Source: Amycolatopsis suaedae (lineage in GTDB: Bacteria > Actinomycetota > Actinomycetes > Mycobacteriales > Pseudonocardiaceae). From it: DNA of 64,000 bases. The notes under the pieces are model-generated. The model was not told the DNA's origin and did no database searches. It saw only the letters and a program-made list of their open reading frames with translations. Positions 17,402 to 25,111 of this stretch are shown here, one piece after another; the stretch's first letter is position 1, and every line of letters begins with the position of its first letter. The stretch is taken from positions 124,001 through 188,000 of the forward strand of contig NZ_SFCC01000015.1 of the NCBI RefSeq assembly GCF_004214935.1, in the 5' to 3' direction. The position numbers and the translations under genes are program-made.

Positions 17402-17871
17402 GCGCGTAGCTGGGCGAGGATCCGGTCGGCCATCGGCCGGCGCTCCAGCGCGTCCAATGTCGCCCGCACCAGCTCGGTGAGGGAGAACGGCAGTTCGGCC
17501 TCCAGATCGCGCAGCGCCGCCTCGGTCGCGTCCCATTCGCGGTCCAGCAGCGGCAGCAGGTCACGTGCCCGGTCGGTGAGGTGGACGATGCGCTGCCGGG
17601 CGTCGGTACCCGGCTCCAGTGTCACCAGGCCGGACTTGGCCATCTGGCCGACGGTCTGGCTGGCCGCCGAGTGGGTCACCGCGACGGCCTTCGCCAGGTC
17701 CTTGATCGAACTCGGGCCGAGCGTGACCAGTGCCCGCACCACCGGGGTGAACCGCGGCCGGTAGTCGGTTATCCCCAGGTGTGGATAGGTCTTGGCGATG
17801 TCACCGTCCATGACCTCGAGCAGGTGGCGCATCCGGGTGCCCAGGCCCGGGCCGACAGGGTAGACCGTCAT
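17389..17871 (-). CDS. MarR-family transcriptional regulator
   Basis: A 160-residue winged-helix dimer regulator. ATG 17871 (MTVYPVGPGLGTR) is the start; longer frames run antisense through the next gene. The recognition region is SIKDLAKAVAVTHSAASQTVGQMAKSGLV, followed by the beta-wing PGTDARQRIVHLT with the conserved D-x-R. It is divergent from the iminopeptidase gene with a 42-base gap that carries a palindrome at 17883-17894, so it probably represses itself and that enzyme. Confidence 0.92.
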   Translation of the reverse strand: MTVYPVGPGLGTRMRHLLEVMDGDIAKTYPHLGITDYRPRFTPVVRALVTLGPSSIKDLAKAVAVTHSAASQTVGQMAKSGLVTLEPGTDARQRIVHLTDRARDLLPLLDREWDATEAALRDLEAELPFSLTELVRATLDALERRPMADRILAQLRAQET

Positions 17872-17882
17872 GGGGCTAATAT

Positions 17883-17894
17883 AACAGCACTGTT
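17883..17894. promoter_or_regulatory. MarR operator candidate AACAGCACTGTT
   Basis: A perfect 5-2-5 palindrome centred in the 42-base divergent gap between the MarR and iminopeptidase genes. Its size and position fit an autoregulatory MarR operator overlapping both promoters. Confidence 0.5.
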
Positions 17895-17913
17895 GCAACT
17901 GGGAGGAAGTGCC

Positions 17914-18885
17914 ATGGCCGAGCTCTATCCGATCACCGAACCGCACGACCGGGGCATGCTGGACGTCGGGGACGGCAACCACGTCTACTGGGAGGTCGTC
18001 GGCAATCCCGGCGGCAAGCCGGCGGTGGTCGTCCACGGCGGGCCGGGTACCGGCTGCACCCCGGGCATGCGGCAGTACTTCGACCCCGCCGTCTACCGGG
18101 TGGTGCTGTTCGACCAGCGCAACTGCGGCCGCAGCACCCCGCGGGCCAGTGATCCGGCGACCGACCTGTCCACCAACACCACGCGGCACCTGATCGCCGA
18201 CATGGAACTGCTGCGCCGCCACCTCGGCATCGACAGGTGGCTGGTGTTCGGCGGCTCGTGGGGCGCGACGCTGACGTTCGCCTACGCCGAGGCGCACCCG
18301 GAGTCGGTCAGCGAGATCGTCCTGTCCGCGATCACCAACACCCGCCCGTCGGAGATCGACTGGCTCTACCACGGTGTCGGCGCGATCTTCCCACAGGAAT
18401 GGGAACGGTTCCGCGACGGCGTGCCGGAGGACGAGCGCGACGGCAACCTGGTCCCGGTCTACAACCGCCTGCTGAACGACCCCGACCCGGCCGTCCGGGA
18501 GAAGGCCGCGAAGGACTGGGCGGACTGGGAACTGGCCGTCACCTCGCTGGAGGGTGGCGAACCGAGCCCGTTCTGGACCGACCCCGAATTGCGGTACGGC
18601 CTCGTCCGCATCTGCGCCCACTACTTCGCCAACAACGGCTTCCTCGACGACGGCGTCCTCCAGCGCGAGGCCGGCAAGCTGGCCGGGATCCCCGGGGTCA
18701 TGGTCCACGGCCGGTTCGACCTGGGCGGCCCGCTGCGTACCGCGTGGGAGATGTCGAAGGTCTGGCCCGACGGTGAGCTGGTGATCGTGGAAACCGGCGG
18801 GCACACCTCGCGCTCGACGGGCATGGGGGAGCAGATCGTCGCGGCCACCGACCGCTATGCCCGCGCCTGGGCCGGCACGGGCTGA
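17914..18885 (+). CDS. pip: proline iminopeptidase-type alpha/beta hydrolase
   Basis: A 323-residue cytosolic serine peptidase of family S33 that removes N-terminal proline from peptides. Landmarks in order are the oxyanion HGGPGTG near residue 47, FDQRNCGRSTP, the nucleophile elbow GGSWGATL (Ser near 112), the acid Asp in HGRFDLGG and the catalytic His in ETGGHTS. A GGGAGGA ribosome site precedes ATG 17914. The gene is divergent from a MarR regulator and its tail overlaps the convergent MFS gene by 31 bases. Some close homologues are linked to antibiotic or detoxification loci, so a non-peptide substrate is possible. Confidence 0.92.
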   Translation: MAELYPITEPHDRGMLDVGDGNHVYWEVVGNPGGKPAVVVHGGPGTGCTPGMRQYFDPAVYRVVLFDQRNCGRSTPRASDPATDLSTNTTRHLIADMELLRRHLGIDRWLVFGGSWGATLTFAYAEAHPESVSEIVLSAITNTRPSEIDWLYHGVGAIFPQEWERFRDGVPEDERDGNLVPVYNRLLNDPDPAVREKAAKDWADWELAVTSLEGGEPSPFWTDPELRYGLVRICAHYFANNGFLDDGVLQREAGKLAGIPGVMVHGRFDLGGPLRTAWEMSKVWPDGELVIVETGGHTSRSTGMGEQIVAATDRYARAWAGTG

Positions 18886-20021
18886 CGGCCACGCAGGGTC
18901 AGCGCGAGCGCGACCGTGGCGATCGCCGCCGCGGCCAGCGCCGCGCCGATCCAGGCCACCGAGCCGAAGCCGAGCCCGGCGCCGATCGTGACCCCGCCGA
19001 GCCATGGGCCGAGCATGTTGCCGACGTTGAACGCCGAGGTGACGCTCGCGCCGACCAGGGTCGGTGCGGCGGCGCCGAGGTAGAACGCCCGCGAGCTCAT
19101 CGCCGGGTTGATCCCGAACCCGAGCAGCCCGATCAGGAACACCAGCGCGATCAGTGCGGGGCCGCTGTCGGCGAGGACGGCCAGCGCGGCGCACGCCAGC
19201 GTGAGCGCGGTCAGGCCGGCGAACAGGGTCTGGTACGGCCGGGCGTCGGCGATCCGCCCGCCGACGGTGATGCCCAGCACCGAGCCCGCGCCGAAGAGCA
19301 CCAGCAGGCCGGGGACCCAGCTCGCCGGCAACCCGGCAGTGCCGGTGGCCAGCGGTGCCAGGTAGGTGAACACGCCGAACATCGCGGCCTCGGCCAGTGC
19401 GATCGTCGCGAAGGCGACCCACAGGCGCCGGTTGGCCAGTACGCGCAGTTCGCCCCGTAGCCCGGTGGCGGCCTGCCCCCTGCCCGCGGGCACCCGCACG
19501 AGGAAGGCGAGGGTCAGCACGGAGAGCACGGCGACGGCCCAGAACGCCGAGCGCCAGCCCCACAGCTGGCCGAGCACCGCGCCGCCGGGCACACCGGCCA
19601 CGCAGGCGACGGTGATTCCGCCGACGACGACCGACATGGCCCTGGCCTTCGCGTCCGGCGCCACCATGCCGATGGCCGTCGCGGCGGCGACCGCCCAGAA
19701 CCCGGCGTTGGCCACGGCGCTGACCACGCGGGTGACCAGCAGCAGCTCGTAGCTGGTGGTCAGCGCGCCGACGACGTGCACGGCCGCGAACACCGCGAGG
19801 AACCAGACCAGGGCCCTGCGCCGGGACCACCGTAGCGTGGCCACCGCCAGCGGCGGCCCGCCGATCACCATGCCCAGCGCGAACGCCGACGTCAGCAGAC
19901 CCGCCTCCGGGATGGTGACGCCCAGGTCGGCGGCGATGTCCGGGAGCAGGCCGGACAGCATGAACTCCGAGGTGCCCTGGACGAAGATCGCCAGTCCCAG
20001 CAGGTAGACGGCGAGTGGCAT
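18855..20021 (-). CDS. MFS drug efflux transporter (chloramphenicol-resistance/AraJ type)
   Basis: A 388-residue membrane protein with about 12 hydrophobic helices and the DHA1-type motif start FVQGTSEFMLSGLLPDIAADLG, typical of Cml/AraJ exporters. The loop between helices 2 and 3 is degenerate (TLRWSRRRAL). It probably pumps out a small drug with proton exchange. It lies just downstream of the TetR gene on the same strand, and a motif shared by the two promoters (20036-20054 and 20678-20695) suggests control by that repressor. Substrate unknown. Confidence 0.92.
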   Translation of the reverse strand: MPLAVYLLGLAIFVQGTSEFMLSGLLPDIAADLGVTIPEAGLLTSAFALGMVIGGPPLAVATLRWSRRRALVWFLAVFAAVHVVGALTTSYELLLVTRVVSAVANAGFWAVAAATAIGMVAPDAKARAMSVVVGGITVACVAGVPGGAVLGQLWGWRSAFWAVAVLSVLTLAFLVRVPAGRGQAATGLRGELRVLANRRLWVAFATIALAEAAMFGVFTYLAPLATGTAGLPASWVPGLLVLFGAGSVLGITVGGRIADARPYQTLFAGLTALTLACAALAVLADSGPALIALVFLIGLLGFGINPAMSSRAFYLGAAAPTLVGASVTSAFNVGNMLGPWLGGVTIGAGLGFGSVAWIGAALAAAAIATVALALTLRGRQPVPAQARA

Positions 20022-20035
20022 GCGTGGCTCCTTTT

Positions 20036-20054
20036 GTATCGTTCAGTCCAAAAC
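20036..20054. promoter_or_regulatory. TetR operator candidate in front of the MFS gene
   Basis: On the minus strand this reads GTTTTGGACTGAACGATAC. Its core TTGGACTGAACGAT matches TTGAACTGACCGTT found in front of the TetR gene itself. It lies 15 bases upstream of the MFS start. Confidence 0.45.
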
Positions 20055-20091
20055 TTGCGCAGCATGACGTCCACGTTGACGTCTCAGCAGG

Positions 20092-20664
20092 TCAGAGGGC
20101 TGCCAGTGCGGTGGCGGCGATGTCCTTCAGAGCGCCCCGGCCCGCACCGGTCCGCGCCGCGACGCGAATGCCGCTGATCGACGCCGACAGGAAGTGGGCC
20201 AGCGCCTCGGGGTCACGGTCCGGCGCGATCTCGCCGTCCCGCTGCGCCCGGCGGAACAGCTGGGTCATGGCGCCGATGCGCCGTTCGTAGTCCTTGCGCA
20301 GCAGTTCGGCCACGACCGGGTCGCGCGGTGCCAGCTCGATGCTCGTGTTGACGACCAGGCAGCCGAGGCGGTCGCCGGTCTCGTCGGCGACCACCTCGTC
20401 GAGCAGGGCCCAGACCTTCTCCCTCGCCGGGGCCTCGCTCTCCAGCATGGCGATCTGGCGCGTGGTGACCGTGTCGATGTAGTGCGCGAGTGAGCGCGTG
20501 AACAGGTCGTGCTTGCTGGCGAAGGTGTTGTAGATACTGCTGCGCCCGAGCCCCGTCGCCGTGCACAGGTCCTCGGTGCTCGTGGACTCGTAGCCGGTGG
20601 CGCGGAAGGCGGCCATGGCGGCCGCCACCGCGCTCTCCTCGTCGAACTTCCTCGGGCGGGGCAT
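20092..20664 (-). CDS. TetR-family transcriptional regulator
   Basis: A 190-residue repressor. ATG 20664 (MPRPRKFDEESA) is preferred over a codon four residues upstream because the family starts with this basic stretch. The helix-turn-helix is at residues 24-45 (STEDLCTATGLGRSSIYNTF), followed by SKHDLFTRSLAHYID; the C-terminal ligand domain is of the AcrR type. It lies upstream of the MFS pump with matching operator-like sites at both promoters, so drug-responsive repression of the pump is likely. Confidence 0.92.
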   Translation of the reverse strand: MPRPRKFDEESAVAAAMAAFRATGYESTSTEDLCTATGLGRSSIYNTFASKHDLFTRSLAHYIDTVTTRQIAMLESEAPAREKVWALLDEVVADETGDRLGCLVVNTSIELAPRDPVVAELLRKDYERRIGAMTQLFRRAQRDGEIAPDRDPEALAHFLSASISGIRVAARTGAGRGALKDIAATALAAL

Positions 20665-20677
20665 GACCCTCACCATA

Positions 20678-20695
20678 TTGGAACGGTCAGTTCAA
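20678..20695. promoter_or_regulatory. TetR autoregulatory operator candidate
   Basis: TTGGAACGGTCAGTTCAA is an imperfect palindrome 14 bases upstream of the TetR start, sharing its core with 20036-20054. It contains the stop codon of the VOC gene (20687-20689). Confidence 0.5.
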
Positions 20696-21172
20696 TACCA
20701 GTTCCGAACTCGTGACGTACGCCATCGCCTCGACGAACCGCGGCTCGGTCATCCGCTGCTCGATCTGTTCCGGCGTCAGGTCGGCGACCCGCTGCTGGAT
20801 CCACCAGAGGTTGCCGAACGGGTCGCGGACGCGGCCGACCCGGTCGCCCCAGAACAGCTCGGTCAGCTCGGTGACCACCGTGGCACCCGCCGCGGTGGCG
20901 CGGTCCAGCACGGCGTCCCCGTCCTCGACGTAGATCCGCAGGAAGGCCGGCGTGGCCGGCCAGTCCGGCCGGGAGTCGAACAGCAGCACGACCGACTCGC
21001 CGATGCGGGCCTCGGCGTGTCCGATCGTGCCGTCCTCGCCGACCATCCTGCCCAGTTCCTCGGCGCCGAAGACCGTGGTCATGAAGTCGAGCACGCCCGC
21101 GGTGTCGGCGTTGATGATCCACGGCGAGACGGTGTTGTAGCCGGCGGGAACGGCGGTGGGGTGCTGGCTCAT
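20687..21172 (-). CDS. PhnB-like VOC (glyoxalase/dioxygenase superfamily) protein
   Basis: A 161-residue vicinal-oxygen-chelate protein of the PhnB branch. It starts with VSPWIINADTAGVLDFMTTVFGAEE, then GHAEARIGESVVLLFD and a final ELFWGDRVGRVRDPFGNLWWI, the last being the standard metal-edge block. GGAGGA precedes ATG 21172. Such proteins bind small ligands or carry out isomerisation or resistance functions. It is divergent from the WYL regulator and upstream of TetR on the same strand. The function is not predictable beyond the fold. Confidence 0.88.
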   Translation of the reverse strand: MSQHPTAVPAGYNTVSPWIINADTAGVLDFMTTVFGAEELGRMVGEDGTIGHAEARIGESVVLLFDSRPDWPATPAFLRIYVEDGDAVLDRATAAGATVVTELTELFWGDRVGRVRDPFGNLWWIQQRVADLTPEQIEQRMTEPRFVEAMAYVTSSELVLN

Positions 21173-21213
21173 GGGTCCTCCTCGATTCGATGTCGAGGCG
21201 ACCGTACGGACCC

Positions 21214-21236
21214 AGTAGGACAGATCATGACCTACT
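21214..21236. promoter_or_regulatory. inverted repeat AGTAGG-N11-CCTACT between VOC and WYL genes
   Basis: Perfect 6-base arms at 21214-21219 and 21231-21236 lie in the 84-base divergent gap, 20 bases before the WYL start. This is a plausible shared operator for the WYL regulator. Confidence 0.45.
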
Positions 21237-21256
21237 TGGCTGGCATTCTTTCCGGC

Positions 21257-22210
21257 ATGAGCACCGACACTCCGGCACGCCTGCTGACCCTGCTGTCGCT
21301 GCTGCAGACGCCGAGGGAGTGGTCCGGCGCGGAGCTGGCCCGGCGGCTGGAGGTCAGCAGGCGGACCGTGCGCAGGGACGTCGACCGGTTGCGCGGGCTC
21401 GGTTACCCGGTCGAGGCGACGATGGGAGCCGAGGGCGGTTACCGGCTGGTCGCCGGTGCGGCGATGCCACCACTGCTGCTCGACGACGAGGAGGCGGTCG
21501 CGGTGGCCGTCGGGCTCCGGGCGGCGGCGGGGCAGGCGGTCGCCGGGATCGACGAGGCCTCGGTCCGGGCACTGGCCAAACTCGAGCAGGTCCTGCCCTC
21601 GCGGCTGCGGTACCGGGTGACGACGTTGAGCCGGGCGACGTCGGCGACGCCGTCGGCCGGCCCGGCGGTGGACCCAGCCGTGCTGACCACCCTGGCCGGC
21701 GCGATCGGCAACCGCGAGACGGTCCGGTTCGGCTATCGCGGCTTCGCCGGTGCGCCGAGCAGGCGGCTGGCCGAGCCGCACCACCTGGTGGCGATGGGGC
21801 GTCGCTGGTATCTGGTCGCCTTCGACCGCGAACGGGACGACTGGCGGATCTTCCGGGTGGACCGGATCACCGACCCGCTGGCCACCGGCGGCCGGATGCC
21901 GCCGCGAGAGCTGCCCGCGCCACCCACGGAGTACGTCGAGAGCACGCTCTACTCGTCGGCGCCGACCTACCGCGCGGTGGCGACGCTGCACGCACCGATC
22001 GGGGAGGTACGGGGCAGGCTTGGCGATTTCGCCGGTGAACTGGAGCCGGTCGACGAGGGCTCCTGCCGCCTCGACGGGCAGACCGACACCCTGGACTGGC
22101 TGGCGTTCCGGCTGCTCGGCCTCGGTTGCGAGTTCGAGGTGCACGAGCCGCCCGAACTCGTGGAGCACCTGCGAGCCCTGGGCGAACGGGCCGTTCGCGC
22201 CGCCGGGTGA
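21257..22210 (+). CDS. WYL-domain transcriptional regulator (YafY/DeoR-like)
   Basis: A 317-residue regulator: winged helix-turn-helix at residues 5-60 (ELARRLEVSRRTVRRDVDRLRGLGYPV) followed by a WYL domain with GRRWYLVAFDRERDDWRIFRVDRI. The RWYLVAFD segment contains the namesake W-Y-L. WYL proteins sense nucleic acid or small ligands and often control the adjacent gene, here the divergent VOC protein. The stop TGA begins the perfect 13-base hairpin at 22210-22238. Confidence 0.93.
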   Translation: MSTDTPARLLTLLSLLQTPREWSGAELARRLEVSRRTVRRDVDRLRGLGYPVEATMGAEGGYRLVAGAAMPPLLLDDEEAVAVAVGLRAAAGQAVAGIDEASVRALAKLEQVLPSRLRYRVTTLSRATSATPSAGPAVDPAVLTTLAGAIGNRETVRFGYRGFAGAPSRRLAEPHHLVAMGRRWYLVAFDRERDDWRIFRVDRITDPLATGGRMPPRELPAPPTEYVESTLYSSAPTYRAVATLHAPIGEVRGRLGDFAGELEPVDEGSCRLDGQTDTLDWLAFRLLGLGCEFEVHEPPELVEHLRALGERAVRAAG

Positions 22211-22238
22211 AGTCCCCCAATGTGGCATTGGGGGACTT
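22210..22238. terminator. bidirectional terminator hairpin, 13-bp perfect stem
   Basis: AAGTCCCCCAATG at 22210-22222 and CATTGGGGGACTT at 22226-22238 pair perfectly around a 3-base loop. It lies between two convergent genes (WYL and SARP) and starts in the WYL stop codon. The lack of a long T tract is normal for actinomycete terminators. Confidence 0.8.
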
Positions 22239-22243
22239 TCGGG

Positions 22244-25018
22244 CTACAGGGCCAGGGAGATGCCGTCCTCGGCGTCCAGGCCCTCGCGGAACGCGGCCAG
22301 GTAGGCGTCCCGGCCCAGTGCGCCGGACAGTTGCCGCTCGGTGGTGACGTGCGCTTCGCGGAACAGGCCGATCAACCGGACCCCGGCGCGCTCCCGCAGC
22401 CGCTGGGCCGCGCCGAGCAGCCGGGCGGCCCGTTCGGGCCGGCCGGTCGCGGCGGCCGCCCAGGCCAGTGCCGAAAGGCCCCACGCGGGCCCCCAGCGGT
22501 CGCCGATGTCGCGCTGCTCGACCAAGCCCTTGCGCAGCAACGGTTCCGCGTCGGCCGGGTTGCCGTGCCAGATGTGCGACAGCCCGACACACCAGCGGCC
22601 CCAGGACCGCGCCCACGCGGCCTGACGCGCCTCGGCCTCGGCCAGGCACACGGCGGTGGCCCGTTCGGCCGTATCCCGGTCGCCGAGGAACACCGCGGCG
22701 ATCGTCTCGAAGATCAGGGCCATGTGGGCGTCGCCGGGGGCGTCGTTCGCGGTGAACCCTTCCCGCGCCCGGGTCAGCAGGCCGAGCGAGGCCGGGTCGG
22801 CGTGCGCGCACAACGCGTAGACGCCCTGTCCGAACAGCAGGGTCGCCCCGGCCTCCGCTCCGGCCAGCTCGGTTGCCTGCGCCAGCAGGGCCTCGGCCTC
22901 GTCCTGGTCCCCCTGCATCGTCGCCAGGTACGCCTGCAGCGCCAGCGCCTCGGCCCGCGGCCGCGGCGGCAGCACCGGGCCGCAGGCCAGCGCGTGTGCC
23001 AGCCAGTGCCTGCCCTCGTTCATGTTGCCGCTGTAGAAACAGCAACGCGTGATGTTGGTGGCGATCTCCAGCGCGGCCAGCGCCTGCGCCGGTGGCTCGT
23101 CCTCGCCGATCTCCATCGCCAGCCGCAGATTCGGCAGCTCACGCTCGAGCCGGGCCTGCCACTCGACCTCCCGCGAGCTGCCCAGGTTCTCCGAGACCGC
23201 CGTCGCGGCCATCCGGTGGAAGTACTCGCGGTGCCTGCGCCGGAACTCGGCGGCGCGGCCCTGCTCGGCGAGCCGCTGCGTGCCGTACTCGCGGATCGTC
23301 TCCAGCATGCGGTAACGGGCAGGGCCGTCACGGGTGTCGGCGACGACGATCGACTTGTTCACCAGGTTGACCAGGTGTGCGGTGACCGCGCCCGCGGGCA
23401 GTTCGGCGTCGGCGCAGATCCGTTCGGCCGCGGCCAGGTCGAAGCCGGCCAGCACCGACAGCCGCGCCCACAACAGCTGCTCGGAGGGCGAGCACAGCTC
23501 GTGGCTCCAGTCGACGACGTGCCGCAGGGTGCGGTGGTGGCTCGGCCCCGCCGGCAGGTCGTACCCGGTCAGCAGGTGGAAGCGGTCGTCCAGCCTGCCG
23601 AGGATGTCGTCCAGCGACAACGCGGTCAGCTGGACGGCCGCCAGCTCGATGGCCAGCGGGATGCCGTCGAGTGCCTGGCACAGCCGCGCCGCGGTGTCCC
23701 TGGACCGTTCGGTCAGCTGGAAGTCCCCGGTCGCGGCGGCGCCCCGCAGCGAGAGCAGCCGGACGGCCTCGTCCTCGGGCAGCGGCGGCACCCGCAGGAC
23801 CTGTTCGCCCGGCAGGCCCAGCCGCTGCCTGCTGGTGGCGAGCACCCGCAGTCCGGGTGTGGCCCGCAGCAGGCGCAGCACCAGCGCGGTGACGGGGGGC
23901 AGCACGTGCTCGCAGTTGTCCAGCACCAGCAGCAGCCGCCTGCCGGTCAGGTGCTCGATGAGCAGGTCGACGTCGCCGGACCGGTCGCAGGTGCCGAGTG
24001 CCTCGGCGACCGTGCGGGTCAGCGGCCCTGGCTCGTCCACAGTGGACAAGTCGACGAGGCGGACGCCGTCGGGTGTCGTGCCGGCGAGTTGCCGGGCGAC
24101 GCGCAGCGCGAGCGTCGTCTTGCCGACACCACCCGGGCCGGTGAGCGTGACCAGCCTGCCGTCGTCCAGCAGCTGGCGCGCCCTCGCCAGCTCGCGTTGC
24201 CTGCCGACGAACGTCGTCAGCTCGCTGGGCAGGTTCCCGTGGCGGCGGTCGACCGGTTCGGCCCGGGTGGTGAGGCCCGGATCGGCGGCGAGGATCCGCT
24301 GGTGCAGCTCACGCAGTTCCGCGCCGGGGTCGATGCCGAGCCCGTCAGCGAGCAGGCGGCTGACCTCCCGGTAGGCGGCCAGCGCGTCGGCCTGCCGTCC
24401 GGCGCGGTACAGGGCGAGGACACGCTGGGCCCAGAACCGTTCCCGCAGGGGATGCGTGGCGGTCAACTCCCGCAGTTCCGGCAGGACGTCGGCATGCCTG
24501 CCGAGTTCGAGGTCGGTGTCGATGCGCAGTTCGAGAGCCGCCAGCCGCAGCTCGGTCAGCGCGGGCACCTGGTCGCGGTGCAGCTGTTCGGAAGGGACGT
24601 CGGTGAGCGGATCACCGCGCCACAGCGCCAGTGCCGCACGCAGACCGGCCGCGGCACCGTCGGTGTCGCCCGCCGCCAGCGCTTCCTTGGCGCCGTCCAC
24701 CGCATCGGTGAACCGCCGCAGGTCCAGTTCGTCGTCGCCGACCTCGATCAGGTAGCCCTCGGGACGGGTGCGGACGGGGTTGTCCGGGCCGAGTGCCTTG
24801 CGTAACCGCAGCACGAGGTTCTGCACGGTGTTGCGGGCGCCCGGCGGCGCGGCGTCGTCCCACAGGCGCGTGATCAGGGCGTCCATGCTGAGCGTGCGGT
24901 TGGCGTCCAGCAGCAGGCTGGCCAGCAGCACCCGTTGCCTGGCCGCGATCTCCACCGGCACGCCGTCGGCCAGCACTTCGAGCGGGCCGAGGATCCGGAA
25001 CTCGAATCCAGTACCCAT
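22244..25018 (-). CDS. AfsR/SARP-family transcriptional regulator with NB-ARC ATPase and TPR domains
   Basis: A 924-residue multidomain regulator. Residues about 5-95 are an OmpR-like DNA-binding domain (FRILGPLEVLADGVPVEI) and about 100-245 a bacterial transcriptional activator domain (LDLRRFTDAVDGAKEALA through ALAAYREVSRLL). From about 270 comes an NB-ARC ATPase with Walker A TGPGGVGKTT and Walker B LLLVLDNCEH. The C-terminal 400 residues are helical TPR-like repeats. ATG 25018 is the only start in frame with the conserved domain beginning. It is divergent from a second SARP gene across a 93-base gap. Such regulators activate secondary metabolism or morphogenesis, but no biosynthetic cluster is visible nearby. 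Confidence 0.93.
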   Translation of the reverse strand: MGTGFEFRILGPLEVLADGVPVEIAARQRVLLASLLLDANRTLSMDALITRLWDDAAPPGARNTVQNLVLRLRKALGPDNPVRTRPEGYLIEVGDDELDLRRFTDAVDGAKEALAAGDTDGAAAGLRAALALWRGDPLTDVPSEQLHRDQVPALTELRLAALELRIDTDLELGRHADVLPELRELTATHPLRERFWAQRVLALYRAGRQADALAAYREVSRLLADGLGIDPGAELRELHQRILAADPGLTTRAEPVDRRHGNLPSELTTFVGRQRELARARQLLDDGRLVTLTGPGGVGKTTLALRVARQLAGTTPDGVRLVDLSTVDEPGPLTRTVAEALGTCDRSGDVDLLIEHLTGRRLLLVLDNCEHVLPPVTALVLRLLRATPGLRVLATSRQRLGLPGEQVLRVPPLPEDEAVRLLSLRGAAATGDFQLTERSRDTAARLCQALDGIPLAIELAAVQLTALSLDDILGRLDDRFHLLTGYDLPAGPSHHRTLRHVVDWSHELCSPSEQLLWARLSVLAGFDLAAAERICADAELPAGAVTAHLVNLVNKSIVVADTRDGPARYRMLETIREYGTQRLAEQGRAAEFRRRHREYFHRMAATAVSENLGSSREVEWQARLERELPNLRLAMEIGEDEPPAQALAALEIATNITRCCFYSGNMNEGRHWLAHALACGPVLPPRPRAEALALQAYLATMQGDQDEAEALLAQATELAGAEAGATLLFGQGVYALCAHADPASLGLLTRAREGFTANDAPGDAHMALIFETIAAVFLGDRDTAERATAVCLAEAEARQAAWARSWGRWCVGLSHIWHGNPADAEPLLRKGLVEQRDIGDRWGPAWGLSALAWAAAATGRPERAARLLGAAQRLRERAGVRLIGLFREAHVTTERQLSGALGRDAYLAAFREGLDAEDGISLAL

Positions 25019-25111
25019 CGTGCTCCTTTGTGCGTGGCGCCCAGGTGGCCAGCCTAAGGCACGTGACCGCGATATGACCGGACGGTGAGTGGCGCTGGTT
25101 AGCGTCGCCGG

